A stretch of 64,000 nucleotides of DNA from Nostocoides_A vanveenii (GTDB lineage: Bacteria; Actinomycetota; Actinomycetes; Actinomycetales; Dermatophilaceae), in NCBI RefSeq assembly GCF_039531165.1, contig NZ_BAAAPN010000017.1:1-64000 (forward strand), in the 5' to 3' direction. Under the pieces are notes generated by a model. That model saw only the letters and a list, made by a program, of their open reading frames with translations. It searched no databases and was not told where the DNA came from. A program made the translations under genes and the position numbers. Shown here in pieces: positions 54,199 through 62,998 of this stretch (positions are counted from its first letter, which is position 1; every line of letters begins with the position of its first letter).

Positions 54199-54609
54199 TC
54201 AGCGGCCCGCCAGCCGCTCCAATTCCTCCGGCCCGAAGGCCTGAGGCAGCACGTCACGCATTGTCAGAACGCCTTCGGGGGTCATCAGCAGGCAGTCGGC
54301 GCCGCCGTTCTCCCACAGCAGTTGCCGGCAGCGGCCGCAGGGCATCAGGGCCTGGCCGTCCGCGCCGACGCAATAGACAGCCGCGAACGTCCCGCCACCG
54401 CCCATGTGCAGCGCGGACACCAGCCCGCACTCCGCGCAGAGCGCGACCCCGTATGCCGCGTTCTCGACATTGCAGCCGGCATACGTCCGGCCGTCGGTGG
54501 TAATGCCGGCGACGCCGACCGGGAAGCGCGAATACGGGCAGTACGCACGCTCCATCGCGGCCACCGCCGCAACTCGCAGCGCCTCCCAGTCGATGTCTGC
54601 GGGCGACAT
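54199..54609 (-). CDS. cdd: Cytidine deaminase
   Basis: The 136-residue zinc enzyme deaminates (deoxy)cytidine to (deoxy)uridine. The motifs are CNVENAAYGVALCAECGLVS (first zinc Cys and catalytic Glu) and MPCGRCRQLL (two zinc Cys). ATG 54609 has AGGAGACG upstream. It lies downstream of the nucleoside ABC importer on the same strand, separated by a palindromic repeat, and its product feeds deoA. Confidence 0.95.
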   Translation of the reverse strand: MSPADIDWEALRVAAVAAMERAYCPYSRFPVGVAGITTDGRTYAGCNVENAAYGVALCAECGLVSALHMGGGGTFAAVYCVGADGQALMPCGRCRQLLWENGGADCLLMTPEGVLTMRDVLPQAFGPEELERLAGR

Positions 54610-54644
54610 CCGCGTCTCCTGATCTGTGTGTGGGATGCGCGCTC

Positions 54645-54693
54645 GGGGTCCCGCGAAGTATGGAGCGAGGCACGAGCGGAAACTTCGTGGGGT
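54645..54693. repeat. Intergenic palindromic repeat, copy 2
   Basis: GGGGTCCCGCGAAGTATGGA...ACTTCGTGGGGT with pairing arms CCCGCGAAGT and ACTTCGTGGG, closely similar to 38196-38245. It sits between the last permease gene (stop 54697) and cdd and could form a hairpin in the transcript. Confidence 0.75.
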
Positions 54694-54696
54694 GGG

Positions 54697-55959
54697 TTAG
54701 TGTCCGCTGCCCTTGCGATAGATCTGGCCATCCGCGGCCGGCATCCGCAGACGCTGCGAGGCGAAGGCCAGGACCAGCAAGGTGGTGACATAGGGCGCGG
54801 TGCCGGCGAGCTCGGCTGCGACGGTGTCGGTGGTGACGTACCACCACGCGGTCAGCGCGGCCACGGCGATAGCGAAGCCACCTTGGACGTATGCCGATCG
54901 CTTGACGATCTGATAGACCCCCACCAGCAGTAAGAGCACGGCAAAGGCCAGGAGGAAGGCGTGCACACTCGCCCCACCCGCACGCAACCGGATCGCATCG
55001 GTGTAGCCGAAGAGCGCCGAGCCGGCCAGCAGGCCGCCAGGTCGCCAGTTACCGAAGATCATCGCGGCGAGGCCGATGAAGCCGCGCCCCCCGGTCTGCC
55101 CGTCGCGGTAGAGGTTGGAGGCGACCAGTGACAAGAAGGCGCCACCGAGGCCCGCCAACGCACCAGAGACGAGCACGCCGATGAACTTGTAGCGATAGAC
55201 GTTGACACCGAGTGACTCGGCAGCCGCGGGTGACTCACCGACCGACCGCAGGCGCAGACCGAAGGCGGTGCGCCAGAGGACCCAGTAGGTCAGCACGAAG
55301 AGCGCACTGGCCAAGATCGTTACCACCGAGACGCCGGTGGTCAGGCCCCGCACGATGCCGGCCAGGTCGGAGACGACAAAGATGTGCTTGCGCTCTAGCG
55401 TCAGCAAGGGATCGCCGATAAAGGGCACCGAGAGGTTCGGTGGCTGATCCAGCGGCGGCGACTGGGTCGGGCCGCCGCCGGGCAGGTCGGAGAAGAAGCG
55501 CGAGGCGAGATACTTCGCCGCCCCGACGCCCATGACGTTGAGCGCGACACCGGAGACGATGTGGTCGACGCCGAAATAGACAGTGGCGATGGCGTGGATC
55601 AGGCCACCCACCAGGCCACCGAGGGCACCCCCGAGGATGCCCATCCACGGGCCCATGTGGTAGGCGAAGAAGGCCGCAGACCAGGTGCCCAGGATCATCA
55701 TGCCTTCGAGGCCGATGTTGACGACACCGGCCCGCTCCGACCACAGGCCACCAAGACCGGCGAGCGCGATCGGGACGGCCAGACCGAAGGCGGCGGCTAC
55801 GGCTCCGGAGGAGTCGAGGTCATTGGCGCCGGTGATCACCCGCAGCAGGGAGATCAACAGGATCGAGCCGATGATGATCAACGCCCACTTGCGGACATCG
55901 ACCCCTCGCTCGCTCTCGTGGTCGACCGCGGTCGACCGATGCGTCGTCGGGGCGCTCAT
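54697..55959 (-). CDS. Nucleoside-type ABC transporter permease (second permease)
   Basis: The 420-residue protein is a multi-helix inner-membrane permease of the BMP/simple-sugar importer class. Characteristic segments are LWSERAGVVNIGLEGMMILG near the start and RSVGESPAAAESLGVNVYRY in the coupling region. It forms a heterodimer with the permease encoded just upstream; their genes overlap by four bases. With the ATPase and lipoprotein it makes a complete importer, likely for nucleosides given the adjoining cdd, deoA and add. Confidence 0.92.
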   Translation of the reverse strand: MSAPTTHRSTAVDHESERGVDVRKWALIIIGSILLISLLRVITGANDLDSSGAVAAAFGLAVPIALAGLGGLWSERAGVVNIGLEGMMILGTWSAAFFAYHMGPWMGILGGALGGLVGGLIHAIATVYFGVDHIVSGVALNVMGVGAAKYLASRFFSDLPGGGPTQSPPLDQPPNLSVPFIGDPLLTLERKHIFVVSDLAGIVRGLTTGVSVVTILASALFVLTYWVLWRTAFGLRLRSVGESPAAAESLGVNVYRYKFIGVLVSGALAGLGGAFLSLVASNLYRDGQTGGRGFIGLAAMIFGNWRPGGLLAGSALFGYTDAIRLRAGGASVHAFLLAFAVLLLLVGVYQIVKRSAYVQGGFAIAVAALTAWWYVTTDTVAAELAGTAPYVTTLLVLAFASQRLRMPAADGQIYRKGSGH

Positions 55960-57068
55960 GCCACGGCTCCTTCCACCGGACGGCCGCGCGTCGCGGCCAG
56001 TTCGCGGGCGACCTTGGCCTGTTCGAGCCGGATATCGAGCCGGCGCACGCCTTCATACGCGATGACGACGGCGAACAAGATGATGCCCTGGATGATGTTG
56101 ACCAGTTCGGGGGCGACCCCGGCCCGGATCTGCAGGCCATTGCTCTGGGTGTCGAGGTAGCTCCACAGCAAGGCGGCAAAGGCGATGCCGATCGCGTTGT
56201 TGCGGCCGAGCAGGGCGATGCCGATGCCGGCGAAGCCAAGGCCTGCTTGGAAGGTCGTGCCATACGAGTGGTCTTGACCGAAGAGCAAGGGCATCCCGAC
56301 CAGGCCGGCGAGGGCGCCCGAGGCGATCATCGAGGTCATCACCATTCGCTGGACGTTGACCCCGCTGGCCACGGCCGCGGACTCCGACCGACCGGTCGCC
56401 CGCAGGTCGAAACCGAAGCGCGTCTTGCCCAGCACGAACCAATAGAGGAAGCCGACGATGACTGCCAGCAGCAGCATCGAGTAGACCCGGTTGGTCGCGC
56501 CCGGGATCAACTTCCAGCCCTCCAGCTGGGAGGACTCGGGGATGGTCTTGGTGCCGATCGCATTCGAGCCCTTGGTCCGCACGGCGACCTTGAGCAACAT
56601 CCACTGCACGACGCCGGTGGCGATCGCGTTGAGCATGATCGTCGAGATCACTTCGCTGACACCGCGCTTGACCTTGAGGTATGCGGCGATGCTCGCCCAC
56701 AGCCCGCCCGCCACCATCGCGACGACGATCGTGACCAGGACGTTGAGCATTCCGGGGAACCACGCCTGGCCGGCGAACACGGCACCCGCGAAGGCCGCCA
56801 CGCGGTATTGGCCGTCGACACCGATATTGAACAGATTCATCCGGAAGCCGACGGCGACGGCGATCGCCGAAAGGTAGAGGACGATGGCGCCGTTGACGAT
56901 ATTGGTGATCTGACGCGGCTTCGGCTTGCTGAGCATGGTGATCCACACGTCGCGCACGGGGTCGCCGAGCGCGAAGAGCACGAGGGACGTCAGGATCACG
57001 GCGACCAGGAGCGCGGCGATCGGCGCGCCGATCGACAACAGGATCCGGCGCACATCGAGCCTCTTCAT
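55956..57068 (-). CDS. Nucleoside-type ABC transporter permease (first permease)
   Basis: The 370-residue multi-helix permease has the family segments RMNLFNIGVDGQYRVAAFAG and LRATGRSESAAVASGVNV (cytoplasmic coupling loop). Its ATG overlaps the ATPase stop by four bases and its stop overlaps the second permease start in the same way, so the three proteins are made in step. The role is membrane passage of nucleosides or related compounds. Confidence 0.92.
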   Translation of the reverse strand: MKRLDVRRILLSIGAPIAALLVAVILTSLVLFALGDPVRDVWITMLSKPKPRQITNIVNGAIVLYLSAIAVAVGFRMNLFNIGVDGQYRVAAFAGAVFAGQAWFPGMLNVLVTIVVAMVAGGLWASIAAYLKVKRGVSEVISTIMLNAIATGVVQWMLLKVAVRTKGSNAIGTKTIPESSQLEGWKLIPGATNRVYSMLLLAVIVGFLYWFVLGKTRFGFDLRATGRSESAAVASGVNVQRMVMTSMIASGALAGLVGMPLLFGQDHSYGTTFQAGLGFAGIGIALLGRNNAIGIAFAALLWSYLDTQSNGLQIRAGVAPELVNIIQGIILFAVVIAYEGVRRLDIRLEQAKVARELAATRGRPVEGAVA

Positions 57069-58654
57069 CGGTCCTGCTCCTTGCGCTGCTCGGCGGGCCG
57101 GTCGGCGGGGGAATCCTGGGGGGTGTCGGCAGCCGCACCGGTCATGGCCGAGCCGAGGTCCTGGCTGGTAACCGAATCAGGGTCGAATTCGCCCGTCAAC
57201 TTGCCGCGCAAGATGACCCGGATAGTGTCGGACAGCCCGATCAGTTCATCGAGGTCGGCGCTGATCAACAGCACCCCGAGCCCGTCGCGCCGGGCGGCGC
57301 GGATCAGGTCCCAGATCGCGGCCTGGGCACCGACGTCGACGCCGCGGGTCGGGTGGGAGGCGATGAGCACCTTGGGGTTGTGGCTCATCTCGCGGCCGAC
57401 GATCAGCTTTTGCTGGTTGCCGCCGGAGAGCGAGCCGGCCGTGACGAAGATCGAGGGGGTGCGCACGTCATACTCGCGCACGATGCGTTGGGTGTCCTGC
57501 TTGGCTCCTCGGGCGTCGATCAACGCGCCCTTGACATTCGGGCTTTCGGTCTGGTGGCCGAGAATCCGGTTCTCCCACAAGGGCGCCTCGAGCAGTAGCC
57601 CGTGCCGGTGCCGGTCCTCGGGGATATAGCCGACCCCGGCCTCGCGGATCTGGCGCACCCCCCAGTCGGAGATGTCGGTGTCACCAAGGAAGACCAGACC
57701 GGCCGTGGGCTCGCGCATGCCCATGATGACCTCGACCAACTCGGCCTGTCCGTTGCCCTCGACGCCGGCAATGCCGACGATCTCGCCGGCGTGGATGTCG
57801 AGGTCGATATCGCTGAGCAGATCGCGGGATTCCCCGGCGAGGGTCAGGTCGCGCAGCCGTAGCACCACGCGGTCGGTGACCGTTGATTCGCTGGTGGCGG
57901 GCGTGGGCAACTCGGAGCCCACCATCAGCTCGGCGAGCTGGCGGGCGTTGACGGTCTTTGGGTCGACCGAGGCGACGGTGGTGCCGCGCCGGATGACGGT
58001 GATGTCGTCGGCGACAGACAAGACCTCATCGAGCTTGTGCGAGATGAAGAGCACGGTCAGGCCTTCGGCCTTCAGTTCACGCAGGTTGTCGAACAGCTCG
58101 TCGACCTCCTGGGGGACGAGCACGGCGGTCGGCTCGTCCAGGATGAGAATCTTGGCGCCGCGATAGAGGACCTTGAGGATCTCCACCCGCTGCCGGTCCC
58201 CGACCCCGAGGTCGGCGACCAGATCGTCGGGGTCGACATAGAGGCCGTATTCCTGCGCGATCCGCGTGATCTCGCGCCGGGCGTTGCCGCCGATGCCGTG
58301 GAGGTTTTCGGCGCCGAGGACGACGTTCTCGAGAACGGTGAGATTGTCGGCGAGCATGAAATGCTGGAAAACCATGCCGATTCCGGACTTGATCGCATCG
58401 GACGGGCTGTGGAGATTGACCTCCTGCCCGTTGACCTTGATGGTTCCTTCGTCTTGGCGCTGCACGCCATAGAGGATCTTCATCAGGGTGGATTTGCCCG
58501 CGCCATTCTCGCCGACGAGGGCGTGCACGGTGCCGCGGCGGACCCGGAAGCTGATGTCCTTGTTGGCCACGACGCCCGGGAAGCGTTTGGTGATCCCGGT
58601 GACTTCGACGGCCAGGTCGCCCGCGTGGGACGAGATCGTCGCGTTCGCGGTGAT
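57065..58654 (-). CDS. Nucleoside-type ABC transporter ATPase, apparent AUC start
   Basis: The double-ABC protein of about 529 residues has Walker A GENGAGKST and Walker B ILILDEPTAVL in the first cassette; the second has GVEGNGQAE, the signature LSGGNQQKLIVGRE and VLIASHPTRGVDVG, where the usual Walker B glutamate is a histidine. Such asymmetry is common in this family. The first beta strand (LAVEVTGITKRFPGVV) lies upstream of the first in-frame GTG (58570). Between it and the upstream in-frame TGA there is no ATG, GTG or TTG. ATC at 58654, six bases after a perfect AAGGAGG, is the likely start. Confidence 0.85.
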   Translation of the reverse strand: MTANATISSHAGDLAVEVTGITKRFPGVVANKDISFRVRRGTVHALVGENGAGKSTLMKILYGVQRQDEGTIKVNGQEVNLHSPSDAIKSGIGMVFQHFMLADNLTVLENVVLGAENLHGIGGNARREITRIAQEYGLYVDPDDLVADLGVGDRQRVEILKVLYRGAKILILDEPTAVLVPQEVDELFDNLRELKAEGLTVLFISHKLDEVLSVADDITVIRRGTTVASVDPKTVNARQLAELMVGSELPTPATSESTVTDRVVLRLRDLTLAGESRDLLSDIDLDIHAGEIVGIAGVEGNGQAELVEVIMGMREPTAGLVFLGDTDISDWGVRQIREAGVGYIPEDRHRHGLLLEAPLWENRILGHQTESPNVKGALIDARGAKQDTQRIVREYDVRTPSIFVTAGSLSGGNQQKLIVGREMSHNPKVLIASHPTRGVDVGAQAAIWDLIRAARRDGLGVLLISADLDELIGLSDTIRVILRGKLTGEFDPDSVTSQDLGSAMTGAAADTPQDSPADRPAEQRKEQDR

Positions 58655-58712
58655 GGCGAACCTCCTTCACAGACGCATGGCCACCGCCGTTGGCGACCCG
58701 GGAGAGAAAGGG

Positions 58713-58753
58713 CCGAGGCCCGGGTGCACGCTACCGCGTGACCCGGGCCTCGG
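58713..58753 (-). terminator. Strong hairpin between the BMP lipoprotein and ATPase genes
   Basis: CCGAGGCCCGGGT pairs perfectly with ACCCGGGCCTCGG (13 bp), and the loop itself can extend the stem (CACGC/GCGTG). On the minus strand CCCTTTCTCTC follows. It stands 55 bases after the lipoprotein stop and before the ATPase, so it may act as a partial terminator giving more lipoprotein than transporter. Confidence 0.7.
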
Positions 58754-58807
58754 GACTGAGCCTTGGCCGATCGACCGGAAAATTTGCGGTCATCGACCCG
58801 GGACGGA

Positions 58808-59911
58808 CTACTTGACGGTGTCCGGGACCGTGATCTCGCCGGAGATGATCTTGGCGGAGTAGTCGTCGAGCTTGCTCTTGATGTCGTCGATGTGCCCACC
58901 GGTCGTGGAGTAGCCCACACCGCCTGCCTTGAGGTCGTAGACGATATTGCCGGCTGCTTCCTCGCCGCCGACGGCCTTCTTCAGGTAGTCGTAGACCGCG
59001 ACATCGACCTTCTTGAGCATCGAGGTCAGGATCACATCGCGCACGCCCTGCTCGGCCGTCAGGGCCTGGTCGGAGTCGACACCGATCGCCCACGCGTTGG
59101 CCGCCTTGGCCGCGGTGAAAACGCCACCACCGGAGCCACCGGCCGCGTGGTAGACGACATCCGCGCCACCCTGGAACATGCCGTCGGCCGCGGTCTTGCC
59201 CTTGGCCGGGTCACCGAAGCCGCTGAAGTCCGGCGGCTGGGTCAGGTAGGTCGAGTCGATCTTGATCTTGGGATTGACCGCCTTGGCGCCCGCGTCGTAG
59301 CCCGCCTCGAACTTGTTGATGAGTGGCACGTTGACGCCACCGACGAAGCCGATGTGGCCGGTCTTGCTCTTCAGGGCGGCAGCCGCGCCGACGAGGAAGG
59401 AGCCTTCGTTCTCGGCGAAGGTCAGCTGGGCCACATTGTCGCCCTTGGAGGCGTCGGAAGCGTCGTCGATGATCGCGAAGTGGACGTCGGGGTTCTCCTT
59501 GGCCACCTTGCCCAGCGCCGGGGCATACGCGAAGCCGACGGCGATGATGTTGGTGTAGCCGGCGTCGACCAGCTGGTTGAGGCGCTCCTCGCGGGCGGCG
59601 TCGTTCTCGCCGTTGACCGCGGTGGCCTCCTTGACGTCGAGGCCGAACTCGGCCTTGGCCTTGTCCAAGCCCGCTGCGGCGGCGTCGTTGAAGGACTGGT
59701 CACCGCGACCGCCCACGTCATACGCCATACCGACCTTGACGTCGGACGCGGCGGGCGCGCTCGCGGACGTGGTCTCGCTGGAGCTGGCGGAGGCCGAGGA
59801 CCCGCCCGACGCACTCGTGGTGCTCGACTCCTTGCTGGTGCTGCTTCCACATGCGGCGAGGGCCAGGGTGCTGGCCGTCATCACCGCGGCAACCTTCATC
59901 ATCTGACGCAA
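58808..59911 (-). CDS. BMP-family nucleoside-binding lipoprotein
   Basis: The 367-residue protein has a lipoprotein signal (MTASTLALAACGSS, lipobox LAAC) followed by a Ser/Thr/Ala-rich linker and a BmpA/Med-type binding domain (VKVGMAYDVGGRGDQSFNDA, FAENEGSFLVGAAAAL). BMP proteins bind nucleosides such as guanosine or adenosine. TTG at 59911 is proposed because GGGAG lies at the right distance; ATGs at 59902 and 59899 are alternatives. It heads the importer operon, followed by a strong hairpin. Confidence 0.93.
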   Translation of the reverse strand: MRQMMKVAAVMTASTLALAACGSSTSKESSTTSASGGSSASASSSETTSASAPAASDVKVGMAYDVGGRGDQSFNDAAAAGLDKAKAEFGLDVKEATAVNGENDAAREERLNQLVDAGYTNIIAVGFAYAPALGKVAKENPDVHFAIIDDASDASKGDNVAQLTFAENEGSFLVGAAAALKSKTGHIGFVGGVNVPLINKFEAGYDAGAKAVNPKIKIDSTYLTQPPDFSGFGDPAKGKTAADGMFQGGADVVYHAAGGSGGGVFTAAKAANAWAIGVDSDQALTAEQGVRDVILTSMLKKVDVAVYDYLKKAVGGEEAAGNIVYDLKAGGVGYSTTGGHIDDIKSKLDDYSAKIISGEITVPDTVK

Positions 59912-60024
59912 GATGCTCTCCCTATCTTTCCTTTGATCCGAAGGCGCCACTGCGCCAACCGATAGCGAAGCTTAACCGGGCGTGGTTACCGGCCCGTACA
60001 CCTATGCGTGAACGCGCGCAACCG

Positions 60025-61236
60025 TTACGAAGTCGCGACCGGAGACCCGGCCGTATGCCGTGCGATCGCCTCGAGCGCGGTCGCCGCGAGCAGCGTCGCG
60101 CCGGCCGGGATGGCTGCCTCGTCGACGATCAGGTCGCCCTGGTGAAGGTCGTAGGTGCGCCCGCCGGGGGCCCGCGTGCCGAGCCGGGCCATGGCGCCGG
60201 GCGCCTTGTGCAGGAACCAGGCGAAGTCCTCGCCGCCCATGGACTGTGCCGTCGGAACGGGGGTCAGCCCGACCTGCTGGGCAGCCGCGCGCAGGTCGGC
60301 GATGCCGTCTGCGGTGTTGACCACCGGGGGCACGCCGGGCGTGTGCACGAACTCGACACCCACGCCGTAGGGCGCGGTGACATCGTCGACGATCTCTTTC
60401 AGGATCGGCCCGAGGCCCGCCCAGACGGCCGCGTCGAGCACGCGAAGGGTGCCCTGTGCCTCACCGGATGAGGGAATGACATTGCCCGCTGCACCGGCGT
60501 GCACCTGGCCCCAGACGATCAGCGCCGCGGCACGGGGGTCCACCTTGCGAGAGAGCACCGCGGGCACCTCGGTGATCACCTTCGCCAGGGCGTAGGTCAA
60601 GTCCTCGGTCAGGTGCGGCCGCGAGGTATGCCCGCCCCGGCCGGTGAGCTTGATGTGGATGCCGTCGGCCGCCGCGGTGACCGCCCCGTCGCGCAACCCC
60701 ACCTGGCCCACATCGATGCTGGGGTCGCAGTGCAGGGCGTAGGCCGCGGTCACCCCGTCGAGATAACCCTCGTCGATGACCTGCTCGGCCCCACCGGGGA
60801 TGGACTCCTCGGCCGGCTGGAAGACCAGGCGGACAGCTGCCCCAGCGGCGGCCAGGCTCCCGGCCTGCTCAGTGAGAGCCAGACCGGCGCCGATCAGCGC
60901 GGTGATGTGCACATCGTGGCCGCAGGCGTGGCAGGTGCCGGGGCTGCCGGACGCCCAGTCCAGGCCGGTGCGCTCGCGCACGGGAAGGGCGTCGATGTCG
61001 GCGCGCAGGGCGACCCGCACGGTGGGATTGCCCGCACCGATGTCGGCAACCAAGCCGGTGGTCTGCAGGCGCCGGGTGGAAATGCCGGCCTCGGTGAGCA
61101 CCTGCTCGATCACGGCCGTGGTGCGGTGTTCCTGCCAGCTCAACTCCGGGTGGGAGTGAATGTCCCGGCGGATGGCGAGAAGCTCGGGCAGGCGCGTGGC
61201 GACGCTAGCGCGCAGCGCGGCATACGGGGATTCCAT
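60025..61236 (-). CDS. M20 amidohydrolase
   Basis: The 403-residue metalloenzyme has the M20D pattern: RRDIHSHPELSWQEHRT, RADIDALPV, CHACGHDVH and VFQPAEES. It probably hydrolyses N-acyl amino acids or similar amides. Paralogous amidohydrolases (AmiA1/AmiB1) sit near punA in mycobacteria, in line with the position here. ATG 61236 gives MESPYAALRASVATRLPELL, a normal N-terminus. The 113 bases between it and the BMP gene show no clear element. Confidence 0.9.
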   Translation of the reverse strand: MESPYAALRASVATRLPELLAIRRDIHSHPELSWQEHRTTAVIEQVLTEAGISTRRLQTTGLVADIGAGNPTVRVALRADIDALPVRERTGLDWASGSPGTCHACGHDVHITALIGAGLALTEQAGSLAAAGAAVRLVFQPAEESIPGGAEQVIDEGYLDGVTAAYALHCDPSIDVGQVGLRDGAVTAAADGIHIKLTGRGGHTSRPHLTEDLTYALAKVITEVPAVLSRKVDPRAAALIVWGQVHAGAAGNVIPSSGEAQGTLRVLDAAVWAGLGPILKEIVDDVTAPYGVGVEFVHTPGVPPVVNTADGIADLRAAAQQVGLTPVPTAQSMGGEDFAWFLHKAPGAMARLGTRAPGGRTYDLHQGDLIVDEAAIPAGATLLAATALEAIARHTAGSPVATS

Positions 61237-61290
61237 GATGTCGTCAGTCTAGGGGCAGTCGTCGAGCCCCCGAACCCCGGCGCAAAGGGA

Positions 61291-62439
61291 TCAGCGGCCG
61301 CCTCGACCCGCTCGGACGAGGCGGCCGACAAGACCGACCGATGCCATCGCGCCAGCCCCGAGCACGGCACCGGCGGCCACCGAGACGCGGTCGGCGTCGC
61401 GCCGGCCGAATGTCGGCAACCCCAGGGCGGCGCGCGCCGCCGGGTTTTCGGGCAAGACCGAGCCCAAACCCGGACCAGCCGCAGCGGCGCCTGCGCTGCC
61501 AGCGGCGACCGCTTGGGACCGCGTCATCGGCCCTTCGGTGAGCTTGCGCCGCTCCCCCTCGCTGACTGTCGCGGCCGCTGCATTGCGCGAGTCCAAGTCA
61601 TTGGCCGCCCACGAGGCCGACAAGAGCATCACCTGGGAGATGAAGTTCATGAAAACCAGCAGACCGACCGCGACGGCGACCGACGCGAGCAATGGATTGC
61701 TCGTCGCATTGGCGATCAGGCGGGAGGCGAAGGTCTGGATGATGGTCATACCCACGCCGCCGAAGATCGCGCCATTGCGCAGTCCGGCCCAGGGCAGGTC
61801 CACGCCGGACAGGACGCGCAGCATCAGCGCCACCAGGAGCGTGTTGGCCAGCACCGAGGCCAGGAGCCCGACGACGGTCACCACCCACGCCTGGTCCCCG
61901 ATGCCGATCCACGAGGCAAAGGTGGAGGCCACGGCATTGGCGATGGTGTTCACGGCGGCCGCTACGACGACGCCGACGCCGAGCAGAAGGAGCACCCCGA
62001 ACTTGCGCAGCAGCACCAGCGCGAAATTGCCGCCGGGATCCTGGGTGCCGAAGATCTGACGGATGCCCGAGCGCAGGGCGCCGAGCCAGCCCATGCCCGC
62101 CCAGATCAGGCCGACGAACCCGACAATCGCCGTCACGCTCAGGGCGGCGCCGCTGGGGGCGGAGATGGGGATGATGCCGTTCTTGCCGTTGGCGTCCTGG
62201 ACGAAGCCGGGCAGTTGCCCGTTGATGGCGTCGCGGATCTGGTCGAGGATCTCGGGGTTGTTGCGCAGCACCAGGCCGAAGACGGTGAACGCCAAGGCGA
62301 CCGCGGGGAAGATCGAGAAGAAGGCGAAATAGGCGACGCCGCCCGCGAGCAGGCTGCCGTTGGCCTTGCTGTAGCGCTGGTAGGCCCGCATAGGCGCCCA
62401 GGCCTGAACCCGCGCCCACACCTTCTTGATCGCGTCCAT
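61291..62439 (-). CDS. YihY/BrkB-family inner-membrane protein
   Basis: The 382-residue protein has six hydrophobic helices of the YihY (formerly RNase BN) family, with GGVAYFAFFSIFPAVALAFT near the start and LVGFMNF-like LLVFMNFISQVMLLSASW near the end. The C-terminal 90 residues are Ala/Gly-rich and not conserved. The family is not a ribonuclease; its function is unknown, possibly export-related. It lies 13 bases after the 2'-5' RNA ligase-like gene. Confidence 0.88.
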   Translation of the reverse strand: MDAIKKVWARVQAWAPMRAYQRYSKANGSLLAGGVAYFAFFSIFPAVALAFTVFGLVLRNNPEILDQIRDAINGQLPGFVQDANGKNGIIPISAPSGAALSVTAIVGFVGLIWAGMGWLGALRSGIRQIFGTQDPGGNFALVLLRKFGVLLLLGVGVVVAAAVNTIANAVASTFASWIGIGDQAWVVTVVGLLASVLANTLLVALMLRVLSGVDLPWAGLRNGAIFGGVGMTIIQTFASRLIANATSNPLLASVAVAVGLLVFMNFISQVMLLSASWAANDLDSRNAAAATVSEGERRKLTEGPMTRSQAVAAGSAGAAAAGPGLGSVLPENPAARAALGLPTFGRRDADRVSVAAGAVLGAGAMASVGLVGRLVRAGRGGR

Positions 62440-62452
62440 CGCCGCTCCTTCT

Positions 62453-62977
62453 CTACGGCGCCGTCTGCCGCCTCAGTTCGAAGGCGACCACCGGTCGCCA
62501 GATCTCGTCGGCACCATGGTGGTAGAGATGGACGGCCCGAGCGACGAAAGCACCCGTGAAAGTTGCCAGCCCGGCCTCGGCGGCGTCGAGTTGGGCCTCG
62601 CTGACGTGGTGGGCGATGGTGACGTGCGGGTGGTAGTCGAAGTCGAGCGGCCGCTCGATCGGACCGGAGCGGATCGCCTGCTCCATTCGGGCGCACTCGT
62701 CCATACCCCGGGTCACTCGGACGAAGACGACCGGCGAGACCGGGCGGAAGGTCCCCGTCCCGGTCAGTTCGACGGTAAACGCGTCCGCAGCCGCGGCAAC
62801 CGCGGCGCAGTGGGCCTCGACCACCGCTAGCTCATCCTCGGCGACCTCGGTGGGTGGCAGCAGGGTGATGTGGGGCGGGATGGCATACGCCAAGGGGTCG
62901 CCGAAATGCTCGCGGCGCTCCTGCAGATAACTACCGAACGGCTCGGGGATGTCGACAGCAACACCGATCGTGGGCAT
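62453..62977 (-). CDS. 2'-5' RNA ligase/cyclic phosphodiesterase family protein
   Basis: The 174-residue protein has two HxT/S motifs: HITLLPP (about residue 36) and HVTIAHHV (about residue 117). This defines the 2H phosphoesterase family, which acts on 2',3'-cyclic or 2'-5' phosphodiesters of RNA. ATG 62977 is preceded by GGAG in the space after trpS, 21 bases from its stop, so it is probably cotranscribed with trpS. Confidence 0.88.
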   Translation of the reverse strand: MPTIGVAVDIPEPFGSYLQERREHFGDPLAYAIPPHITLLPPTEVAEDELAVVEAHCAAVAAAADAFTVELTGTGTFRPVSPVVFVRVTRGMDECARMEQAIRSGPIERPLDFDYHPHVTIAHHVSEAQLDAAEAGLATFTGAFVARAVHLYHHGADEIWRPVVAFELRRQTAP

Positions 62978-62998
62978 GGAGAAGGAGGTTACCCGCCG

